From: Desulfocicer vacuolatum DSM 3385
Lineage (GTDB): Bacteria; Desulfobacterota; Desulfobacteria; Desulfobacterales; SURF-7
Length of the DNA stretch: 5,478 nt
Reading direction: 5' to 3'
Assembly: GCA_945870015.1 (NCBI GenBank)
Contig: CAMBQS010000257.1
Location: forward strand, 1-5,478
This document shows, piece by piece, positions 1-4,924 of this stretch; position 1 is the stretch's first letter; every line of letters starts with the position of its first letter. The notes under the pieces were generated by a model, which was not told the DNA's origin, made no database searches, and worked only from the letters and a program-made list of their open reading frames with translations. The position numbers and the translations under genes were made by a program.

Positions 1-1
1 C

Positions 2-43
2 GGAGCCGGCACACGGATATTGATTGAAGTTCCCATTACATAA
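2..43 (+). CDS. C-terminal tail of an upstream gene, probably a sensor histidine kinase (partial)
   Basis: Only the last 13 codons are in the window. They read GAGTRILIEVPIT and are followed by tandem stops TAATAA at 41-46. A glycine-x-glycine-threonine turn followed by a beta strand ending in a proline is the usual end of the HATPase_c ATP-binding domain of sensor histidine kinases (GxGT-(T/R)-hydrophobic strand-P). The kinase call rests on this short match alone. The other two frames give only a 9-codon end or no sensible tail. The stop lies 16 bases before the glnS start on the same strand, so the two genes could share a transcript. Confidence 0.5.
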   Translation, partial: GAGTRILIEVPIT

Positions 44-59
44 TAAAGGTTAAGCAAAA

Positions 60-1763
60 ATGAATACGGAAATACCTTCAACGCCTTCAAACTTCATCAA
101 AACCATTATCTCGGAAGATGTTCAAAATAACAAACATGGCGGCAAGGTCGCTACCCGTTTCCCTCCGGAACCCAATGGATATCTTCATATCGGACATGCC
201 AAATCAATCTGCCTCAATTTCGGCATCGCGCAGGAATACAAGGGGGGAACTTGTAATCTCCGGTTTGATGATACCAATCCGAGCAAAGAGGAAGTTGAAT
301 ACATGGAGTCCATCCAGTTCGATGTCCGCTGGCTTGGTTTTGACTGGGAAGACCGGCTTTATCATGCATCCGACTACTTTGACCAGCTTTACGCTTATGC
401 GGTTGAATTGACCCAAAAAGGCAAGGCCTATGTTTGCAGCCTCAGCCCGGAAGATACACGGGCATACAGGGGAACCTTGCAGGAACTTGGAAAAGACAGC
501 CCATACCGGAACCGTTCCATTGATGAAAACCTGGATCTGTTTGAGCGTATGAGAAAGGGTGAATTCCCGGAAGGAGCGCATGTTTTGCGGGCCAGAATCG
601 ATATGGCCTCCCCGAACATGAACATGCGTGACCCGGCGATCTATCGAATCAAGCATGTCACACACAACCGAACAGGCGATGCCTGGCCGATTTATCCCAT
701 GTATGATTTTGCCCATTGTCTGTCAGACTCCATCGAAGGAATCACCCATTCCCTCTGCACCCTTGAGTTTGAGGACCATCGTCCGCTCTATAACTGGATA
801 CTGGATCAACTGGATGTCCCATGCCATCCCCAGCAGATTGAGTTTGCGCGTCTGAATCTGAGTTACACCGTGATGAGCAAAAGAAAACTGCAAGTGCTGG
901 TGGAACAGAAATTTGTGGCCGGCTGGGATGACCCGAGAATGCCGACCATCGCCGGAATCCGCAGACGGGGATACACCCCTTTATCCATCCGGAATTTCTG
1001 TGAACGGATCGGTATGGCCAGAAGGGACAGCATGGTGGATGTGGCTCTTCTGGAATTCAGCATCCGGGAAGACCTGAATGAAAAAACGCCCAGGCATTTA
1101 GGAGTGATTCGGCCTTTGAAGGTTGTGGTTGATAATTATCCGAAAAACCAGACAGAGGAACTGAATGCCCCGCTTCATCCGAACAAGCCGGATATGGGTT
1201 CCCGAACCATCTCCTTTTCCAGGGAAATCTATATTGAAAAAGATGATTTTATGGAAAATCCCCCGAAAAAATTTTTCCGGCTTTCGCCCGGACGCGAAGT
1301 CCGGTTGCGGTATGCCTATTTCATTACCTGCACCCATGTTGTGAAGGATGAAAAAACCGGAGAAATTGTTGAGGTTCACTGCACCTATGACCCGGCAACA
1401 CGCGGCGGCGATTCTCCGGATGGCAGAAAGGTAAAGACAACGCTCCACTGGGTGTCTGCCGCCCATGCTATGAACGCCGAAGTCCGGCTGTATGACCGCC
1501 TTTTCAATAAGGAAAATCCGGATGAGGGTACCAACGGCTCCCATTTTACCGATTTCATCAATCCAGATTCCCTGGAAGTGCTTATGGGCTGTAAAATCGA
1601 ACCCGGACTTGCCGATGCCGCCCCAGGCTATTCCTTCCAGTTTGAAAGACTCGGTTATTTCTGTAAAGACATCAAAGACGGTTCCAAGAATCATCCGGTT
1701 TTCAACCGTACCGTAACATTAAAGGATTCCTGGGTAAAAATTGCCGGAAAAGAGAATCCATGA
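60..1763 (+). CDS. glnS: Glutaminyl-tRNA synthetase (class I)
   Basis: Charges tRNA-Gln with glutamine using ATP, in the cytoplasm. The 567 residues fit the bacterial family (E. coli is about 554). The class I signatures are intact: PPEPNGYLHIGHA at residues 35-47 holds the HIGH motif, and VMSKRKL at 271-277 is the KMSKS equivalent. GlnRS-typical blocks are also present: RFDDTNP (68-74), IYPMYDFAHC (211-220), and the GWDDPRMPT / RRRGYT stretch (about 288-306). The C-terminal part (about 340-555) is the two-barrel anticodon-binding region, with GREVRLRYAY, LHWVSAAHA and EVRLYDRLFNKENP. No extra C-terminal domain and no frameshift are seen. ATG at 60 follows a modest ribosome site, AAAGG (45-49), at 10-base spacing. 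The N-terminus aligns well with the usual GlnRS start, which supports this choice. No clear terminator follows. Confidence 0.98.
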   Translation: MNTEIPSTPSNFIKTIISEDVQNNKHGGKVATRFPPEPNGYLHIGHAKSICLNFGIAQEYKGGTCNLRFDDTNPSKEEVEYMESIQFDVRWLGFDWEDRLYHASDYFDQLYAYAVELTQKGKAYVCSLSPEDTRAYRGTLQELGKDSPYRNRSIDENLDLFERMRKGEFPEGAHVLRARIDMASPNMNMRDPAIYRIKHVTHNRTGDAWPIYPMYDFAHCLSDSIEGITHSLCTLEFEDHRPLYNWILDQLDVPCHPQQIEFARLNLSYTVMSKRKLQVLVEQKFVAGWDDPRMPTIAGIRRRGYTPLSIRNFCERIGMARRDSMVDVALLEFSIREDLNEKTPRHLGVIRPLKVVVDNYPKNQTEELNAPLHPNKPDMGSRTISFSREIYIEKDDFMENPPKKFFRLSPGREVRLRYAYFITCTHVVKDEKTGEIVEVHCTYDPATRGGDSPDGRKVKTTLHWVSAAHAMNAEVRLYDRLFNKENPDEGTNGSHFTDFINPDSLEVLMGCKIEPGLADAAPGYSFQFERLGYFCKDIKDGSKNHPVFNRTVTLKDSWVKIAGKENP

Positions 1764-1794
1764 TTCGCTTTTTCAGATTTCATTAATGAGTTTA

Positions 1795-1823
1795 TTGACA
1801 ACGCCGGATCAATCATGCATAAC
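1795..1823 (+). promoter_or_regulatory. Predicted sigma70-type promoter for the DUF3617-transporter pair
   Basis: A perfect -35 hexamer TTGACA (1795-1800) is followed, after a 17-base spacer, by CATAAC (1818-1823), a 4-of-6 match to the -10 consensus. Transcription would start near 1830, leaving a leader of about 40 bases before the ATG at 1871. A 10-bp perfect palindrome TCATTAATGA (1780-1789) sits just upstream of the -35 and could be an operator or coincidence. Prediction from consensus only. Confidence 0.5.
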
Positions 1824-1857
1824 ATGCCCTTTCGGAAAACAACCTATACTGACAACC

Positions 1858-1863
1858 AGGAGG
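1858..1863 (+). promoter_or_regulatory. Strong Shine-Dalgarno for the DUF3617 gene
   Basis: AGGAGG is a full-consensus ribosome site, 7 bases before the ATG at 1871. It is the strongest ribosome site seen in the window and fixes this start. It contrasts with the poor site in front of the overlapping transporter gene. Confidence 0.85.
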
Positions 1864-1870
1864 AAAAATC

Positions 1871-2287
1871 ATGATCAAAAAAGCAGCAATCCTGATATTT
1901 GTTGTATTTGCAATGGTTTCTACATCTTTTGCAGAGCCCAATCTCAAGGAAGGCAAATGGGAAGTCACCACCACAATGGAGATGCCGGGCATGCCGATGC
2001 AGTTGCCCCCATTCACATACACCCAGTGCATAACCAAGAGCGATCTGGTTCCGGAAAATACTCAGCAACAACAACAAAACGAGAACTGCGATGCCGTTGA
2101 CGTCAAAACCAGCGGGAACACCGTAACATGGTCAACCAAATGCAAGGGAGAAGATGGTGATACCAAAGGAACCGGTACCATCACCTATTCAGGAGACACA
2201 TTCTCCGGCAACATGAAAGTCAACCAGGGTGGAATGGAAATGACCACAAAGATGAACGGCAAATATATTGGAAAGTGTGATAAATAA
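1871..2287 (+). CDS. Secreted DUF3617-family protein
   Basis: A 138-residue exported protein. Residues 1-21 form a Sec signal peptide: KK, then a hydrophobic core AAILIFVVFAMV, then an S-F-A cleavage site before EPN. The mature chain opens with LKEGKWEVTTTMEMPGMPMQLPP and continues with a TQCIT block and GKYIGKCDK at the end. This G-x-W-E-x-T ... P ... C-(I/L)-T plan is typical of the DUF3617 family, whose biochemical role is not known to me. Four cysteines (53, 73, 91, 136) remain in the mature protein, enough for two disulfides in the periplasm. A run of five glutamines (65-69) is a local oddity. The gene has its own promoter-like sequence and a strong ribosome site, and its last 11 bases overlap the likely start of the transporter gene. 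Family assignment comes from recalled motif pattern and no search was made. Confidence 0.8.
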   Translation: MIKKAAILIFVVFAMVSTSFAEPNLKEGKWEVTTTMEMPGMPMQLPPFTYTQCITKSDLVPENTQQQQQNENCDAVDVKTSGNTVTWSTKCKGEDGDTKGTGTITYSGDTFSGNMKVNQGGMEMTTKMNGKYIGKCDK

Positions 2288-3560
2288 AAACAAGGGATGG
2301 AAGGTAACCATTGCAGGCACGGGCATCAATCTGGCCCTTGGAATTCTGTATACCTGGAGCATCTTTAAAATCTCGATCAAACAATCGATTGAGACCGGCG
2401 GAGAAGGTTCCTTTGCCTGGGATCTGTCCTCCCTGAATGATCCCTATGCTGTCTGCTGCCTTGTGTTTTCTTTTGCCATGATCCTTGCCGGGAAATGTCA
2501 GGACAAATTTGGCCCCAGGGTGACTGCATTCCTGGGAGGAATCATGGTAGGCCTTGGTTTTATCTGGATTTCCCAAACCACATCCTATTGGTGCTGGATC
2601 ATTGGATTCGGCGTGCTGGCAGGCACTGGAATCGGATTTGGATATTCCTCGGCAACACCGCCGGCCCTGAAATGGTTTCCGCCTGCCAGAACCGGATTGA
2701 TCGCAGGACTGGTGGTTTCCGGGTTTGGACTGGCTTCTGTGTATATCGCGCCGCTGGCAAAATATCTCCTGAATGTCTGGGGTCTTCAGAACGCCATGCT
2801 GTTCTTTGGAATCGCCTTTCTGCTTGTTGTTTGCGGGCTGTCTCTTTTCCTGGTCAATCCTCCGGCCGGATATGTTCCGGATAAAGAGATTTCAAATCCC
2901 AAGCACCCTGCAACCACGCCCCTAAAAAGCAACAATGCCGGAGCACTGGAAATGCTGAAAACCAGGCAATTCTATGTTCTCTGGATTACCTACTTTATCG
3001 GCGCCGGAGCCGGATTAATGGTGATCGGGAGCGTTGCCGGCATGGCCATACAGAGCATGGGTGAATATGCTTTTATCGTCGTTGCAATCATGGCCATCGG
3101 CAATGCCGGAGGCAGAATTATTGCCGGGATTTTATCAGATAAAATCGGCCGCGGACAGACCTTGATGATCATGCTTGGATTCCAGGCGGTATTGATGTTT
3201 GTCAGTATCTTTTTTGTTGGCCATGGGGATACCAGCGCCATTACGCTTCTGCTGCTGGCCACCCTTATCGGATTTAACTATGGAACCAACCTCTCTATAT
3301 TCCCTTCCTTTACCAAAGATTTCTGGGGACTGAATAATTTCGGAACCAATTACGGAATCGTGTTTACAGCCTGGGGTGTCGGCGGGTTTGTCATGGGAAG
3401 GCTTTCCCAGATGCTCCAGACAGACTCCGGTTCTTACACCTCTTCTTTTATAACCGCCGGAGTTCTGCTGATGATTGGAACACTCCTTACCTTCTTCCTA
3501 CAAGCTGGCGTATTGAAAAAAGCGGAAACCAGGAAAAAAATTCAGCCTTCACCGGAATGA
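2277..3560 (+). CDS. Major facilitator superfamily transporter, OFA (oxalate/formate antiporter-like) family
   Basis: A 12-helix inner-membrane carrier of 427 residues from the GTG at 2277. OFA hallmarks, numbered from that start: GILYTWSIF in helix 1 (about 22-30), the motif-A loop GKCQDKFGPR (72-81), GIGFGYSSATPPALKWFP (118-135), a second motif-A-like loop with SDKIGRG (287-293), and GFNYGTNLSIFPSF then NYGIVFTAWG in the C-terminal half. OFA members move small carboxylates, but the substrate here is unknown. Around predicted helix 11 (GIVFTAWGVGGFVMG) I see no lysine of the kind known in OxlT, so oxalate should not be assumed. Start choice: an in-frame TTG at 2268 also exists, but GTG 2277 gives the usual short N-terminus (MINKNKGWKV) and overlaps the DUF3617 stop by 11 bases. 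Only GGAAAG (2270-2275) resembles a ribosome site, so coupling to upstream translation is likely. The final codons lie inside a dispersed repeat. Confidence 0.9.
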   Translation: MINKNKGWKVTIAGTGINLALGILYTWSIFKISIKQSIETGGEGSFAWDLSSLNDPYAVCCLVFSFAMILAGKCQDKFGPRVTAFLGGIMVGLGFIWISQTTSYWCWIIGFGVLAGTGIGFGYSSATPPALKWFPPARTGLIAGLVVSGFGLASVYIAPLAKYLLNVWGLQNAMLFFGIAFLLVVCGLSLFLVNPPAGYVPDKEISNPKHPATTPLKSNNAGALEMLKTRQFYVLWITYFIGAGAGLMVIGSVAGMAIQSMGEYAFIVVAIMAIGNAGGRIIAGILSDKIGRGQTLMIMLGFQAVLMFVSIFFVGHGDTSAITLLLLATLIGFNYGTNLSIFPSFTKDFWGLNNFGTNYGIVFTAWGVGGFVMGRLSQMLQTDSGSYTSSFITAGVLLMIGTLLTFFLQAGVLKKAETRKKIQPSPE

Positions 3561-3561
3561 C
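3540..3561 (+). repeat. Degenerate dispersed palindromic repeat, copy 1, overlapping the transporter stop
   Basis: ATTCAGCCTTCACCGGAATGAC resembles the common dispersed element I recall as ATTCCGGCTTTCGCCGGAATGAC. On the minus strand the copy reads VIPVKAE, the well-known spurious 'VIPAKAGIQ' peptide of these repeats. The transporter's TGA stop (3558-3560) falls inside it. The consensus is from memory, so membership is inference. Confidence 0.6.
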
Positions 3562-3576
3562 CGGTAACGCTATTGG

Positions 3577-3603
3577 CATCATACCGACATAATCCGGAAT
3601 CCA
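3577..3603 (-). repeat. Degenerate dispersed palindromic repeat, copy 2, inverted to copy 1
   Basis: Read on the minus strand, these 27 bases start TGGATTCCGG and encode WIPDYVGMM, close to the 'WIPAFAGMT' signature peptide of the same repeat class. About 21 of 27 bases match the consensus I recall (TGGATTCCGG-CTTTCG-CCGGAATGACG). The copy faces copy 1 with 15 bases between them, which is how these elements often sit. The internal palindrome is worn, so it is probably an old insertion. Confidence 0.6.
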
Positions 3604-3814
3604 CTGTTTTTTCAACCATTTTGATTGCACCCAAGATTTGCTCTTGACTTTGTTTTTTCCGTTATGTAGGTAATGGATCGAAATTTTTTGGATTGGAACT
3701 CTATTCTTCCAGTATGACAAACTTGGAATACCGAACTATATTCATCCTGTAAATTCAAGTTGTTTTATGAATTTCAATTAAGCTTCGGCAAGGAACTTTT
3801 TACCGAAGAACTGG
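3604..3814. other. AT-rich intergenic stretch with two inverted repeats
   Basis: No coding frame is convincing on either strand. Two dyad elements stand out. AAATTCA (3751-3757) and TGAATTT (3768-3774) are exact inverted arms separated by 10 bases. CTTCGG (3783-3788) and CCGAAG (3803-3808) are exact arms separated by 14 bases, with a possible inner AAG/CTT pairing. They lie roughly 40 to 90 bases upstream of the predicted lipoprotein promoter -10 and could be regulator sites. A weaker promoter-like TTGACT (3644-3649) has no good -10 at normal spacing. Confidence 0.35.
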
Positions 3815-3843
3815 TTGTAAACAGATTTTTTTAATTCGATATT
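3815..3843 (+). promoter_or_regulatory. Possible promoter of the lipoprotein gene
   Basis: TTGTAA (3815-3820), a 17-base spacer, then GATATT (3838-3843). Each hexamer matches the sigma70 consensus at 4 of 6 positions. Transcription would begin around 3850, only about 20 bases before the chosen ATG at 3871, just far enough to include the ribosome site. Weak prediction in AT-rich DNA. Confidence 0.35.
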
Positions 3844-3870
3844 CCGAAAACAATAAGGAGAATGAAACCG

Positions 3871-4143
3871 ATGAAAAACACAATTCGTCTATTAGCAGCC
3901 TGCATCGTTATTGTGACCATAGTTGGATGTGGTGCCGCCACCATCAAGCCCAACTACACCTCCACCAACACTGATCTGCTCCGCATTGGCGGTGAAAAGC
4001 CGGAAGATAAGAGTCCGGAGACCATCAATATGGGCTCTTATTGCCTGCAGGTTGCCGACCAATGGAAAGAAGCCGGCAAGACACCGGATAACCAGATTAT
4101 CTGGTCCAAGGATACCTTCCGGAAAGTTGTTCCCTGTCAATAA
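3871..4143 (+). CDS. Small putative outer- or inner-membrane lipoprotein of unknown function
   Basis: A 90-residue lipoprotein precursor. The N-terminus MKNTIRLLAACIVIVTIVGC is a type II signal peptide with lipobox I-V-G-C, giving Cys20 as the lipidated residue and a mature protein of 71 residues. After it come GAA, a flexible Thr/Asn-rich linker, and a compact tail with NMGSYCLQVADQWKEAGKTP, then WSKDTFRKVVPCQ at the end. Two cysteines (58 and 89) could form a disulfide. No aspartate follows Cys20, so retention in the inner membrane is not indicated by the E. coli +2 rule. Start choice: an in-frame ATG at 3862 lies one base from the AGGAG (3856-3860), too close to be used from it, while ATG 3871 has a 10-base spacing and gives a normal signal peptide. 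The strong lipobox makes it very likely real. I do not recognise a named family. Confidence 0.8.
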   Translation: MKNTIRLLAACIVIVTIVGCGAATIKPNYTSTNTDLLRIGGEKPEDKSPETINMGSYCLQVADQWKEAGKTPDNQIIWSKDTFRKVVPCQ

Positions 4144-4149
4144 GCTTTT

Positions 4150-4285
4150 TCAATATTTGAAAACCACTGGATGACGGATACATTGCGCATTCTTGATAAC
4201 GATGCGCAATGCCAAACACAGCAGCATGTGCTCCAATATAAAAATCGGGAAGAGGCGTTTTTTTAATCCTCACAAAACCAATGAG
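4150..4285 (-). pseudogene. Remnant of a VapC-like PIN-domain toxin, C-terminal end only
   Basis: On the minus strand one frame, open after a stop at 4286-4288, reads GFVRIKK then TPLPDFYIGAHAAVFG (4258 down to 4211). This closely matches the C-terminal block of VapC-type PIN ribonucleases as I know it (pLPDFFIGAHAAV-x-G), including the last conserved aspartate of the PIN active site. Beyond it the expected LTRDxxRYRxYFP block can be followed only by changing frame: LSR in one frame, then AQCIR and a short tail in another, ending at a TGA (complement of 4150-4152). The N-terminal part with the first acidic residues is not recognisable upstream, where stops interrupt. This is a broken relic and cannot make an active nuclease. 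The plus-strand frame opposite it is taken as antisense noise. Confidence 0.6.
4181..4211. repeat. Perfect 10-bp inverted repeat
   Basis: CATTGCGCAT (4181-4190) and ATGCGCAATG (4202-4211) are exact reverse complements around an 11-base loop. As RNA this is a stable stem 37 bases after the lipoprotein stop, but no T-run follows on either strand, so it is not a standard intrinsic terminator. It could stabilise the lipoprotein mRNA 3' end or pause polymerase. It lies inside the PIN-toxin relic. Confidence 0.6.
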
Positions 4286-4430
4286 TTACATGGGCAAGCT
4301 CATAAGGGAATAGCAATATTCGCCTTGGTTCATATACTTTTTTCTCCTAAACAGAAGAATTACGCTGCCCAGTTACGAAAGCTCATAACAGATATGTACG
4401 GCGAATAATCATTTACTTAAATCGAAAGGG
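4286..4430. other. Unassigned stretch between two toxin-antitoxin relics, with a short repeated motif
   Basis: No supported gene. The only structure seen is a repeated pair of words: AGTTAC plus AAGCTCATAA at 4284-4305 and again at 4371-4388, with gaps of 6 and 2 bases between the words. A plus-strand open frame ending at 4408 (C-terminus LRKLITDMYGE) covers it, but its 5' half runs antisense to the PIN relic, it has no ribosome site, and I recognise no family. Confidence 0.3.
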
Positions 4431-4679
4431 TCAGACATTACAGCATTTTGATGAAATTGATTCAATCTTGGATAACTCGTCCGCCATCCGATGTTCGACA
4501 TACCATAAATCATAAGCCTGCTGCATTCTCAGCCATAGCCCAGGCCCATTACCGGCGAATTTGCCAATCCGAAGAATCATTTCCGTTGTAATTGGATGGG
4601 TACATGCTAAAATACGGTGCAACTGTTGACGAGAAACACCGAGACCTTCTTCCCACTCAAAGGTGATGCTCTTATTGTA
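4431..4679 (-). pseudogene. N-terminally truncated HigA-family antitoxin (XRE helix-turn-helix)
   Basis: The minus-strand frame is open for 82 codons between stops. From its residue 12 it reads LGVSRQQLHRIL then ITTEMILRIGKFAGNGPGLWLRMQQAYDL and DELSKIESI. This is the second half of a HigA/VapI-type antitoxin: the recognition helix of the XRE HTH, then the family-typical GxGPxxWLxMQxAYDL helix. Intact members begin with an HPGE-(I/V)-L...EPLG segment that is missing here. The frame begins instead with unrelated YNKSITFEWEE and has no ATG before the conserved part. A TTG at 4622 is the only internal start and would cut into the HTH. No HigB-like toxin frame is seen next to it. It is best read as a decayed antitoxin whose 5' end was lost by deletion or rearrangement near 4655-4680. 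Confidence 0.8.
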
Positions 4680-4686
4680 TCAACAC

Positions 4687-4714
4687 TTGTTACAGGATCA
4701 ATGAAATTGTTACA
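4687..4714. promoter_or_regulatory. Two tandem TTGTTACA boxes with 20-bp period
   Basis: TTGTTACA occurs at 4687-4694 and 4707-4714, start to start exactly 20 bases, about two helical turns, so both would face the same side of the DNA. This arrangement suits a dimeric or tandem regulator site upstream of the acyltransferase gene. The sequences are exact, but the function is inference. Confidence 0.35.
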
Positions 4715-4819
4715 TCGATTCTAAAAAAATTGAGGGAGTGCCCCAAATCTGTTAAAAAACGATTCGTCTTAAAAGAATATCTTCTGCATTCCTGCGGGAG
4801 TCTATTACAGATAAAACAA

Positions 4820-4846
4820 TTGTTTTTCGGTCCACTATCTTATAAT
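4820..4846 (+). promoter_or_regulatory. Possible promoter of the acyltransferase gene
   Basis: A perfect -10 hexamer TATAAT (4841-4846) is preceded by a poor -35, TTGTTT (4820-4825), at a short 15-base spacing. Transcription would start near 4853, leaving a leader of about 70 bases before the ATG at 4925. If right, most of the upstream open frame lies before the start site and is not translated from this transcript. Confidence 0.35.
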
Positions 4847-4924
4847 TACGAACTCAACTGTTGGGATTACGTTTTTTATGATATTGGGGAGCATCAGAAT
4901 TACAGAATAAAGGGATCATAATAC

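Larger units (their letters stand above)
4680..4924. other. AT-rich leader region upstream of the acyltransferase gene
   Basis: No supported gene. A plus-strand frame is open from 4667 to the TAA at 4919-4921, in the same frame as the acyltransferase and ending three bases before its ATG. It has no ATG, only a TTG at 4730 without a ribosome site, and its product (rich in Tyr, Phe and Cys) matches nothing I know. Two exact TTGTTACA boxes lie at 4687-4694 and 4707-4714, and a promoter-like site lies near 4841. I read the region as mainly regulatory leader, possibly with remnants of older sequence. Confidence 0.4.

Noticed and set aside
204..716. A 170-codon minus-strand open frame inside glnS
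   Set aside because: It is antisense to the most conserved part of glnS, has no family signature, and is best explained by codon bias of the true gene.
1098..1694. A 198-codon minus-strand open frame inside glnS
   Set aside because: It lies opposite the anticodon-binding domain of glnS, with no recognisable domain in its product.
3551..3565. ACCGG-AATGA-CCGGT hairpin at the transporter stop, considered as a terminator
   Set aside because: It has only a 5-bp stem and no following T-run. It is part of the dispersed repeat copy.
3487..3720. A minus-strand frame containing WIPDYVGMMP and VIPVKAEFF
   Set aside because: This is the well-known spurious peptide of dispersed palindromic repeats and not a gene. 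It is reported as repeats instead.
4147..4163. TTTTCAA-TAT-TTGAAAA hairpin just after the lipoprotein stop, considered as a terminator
   Set aside because: The stem is nearly all A/T and no T-run follows it, so it is too weak to call as an intrinsic terminator.
4193..4408. A 71-codon plus-strand frame ending LRKLITDMYGE
   Set aside because: Its first part runs antisense to the PIN-toxin relic, it has no ribosome site, and no family was recognised. Its last 40 residues look somewhat protein-like, so a transposase or other remnant cannot be fully excluded.
4730..4921. A 63-codon plus-strand frame with TTG start just before the acyltransferase
   Set aside because: It has no ribosome site, no ATG and no recognised family, and a perfect TATAAT lies within it. 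It is treated as leader sequence.
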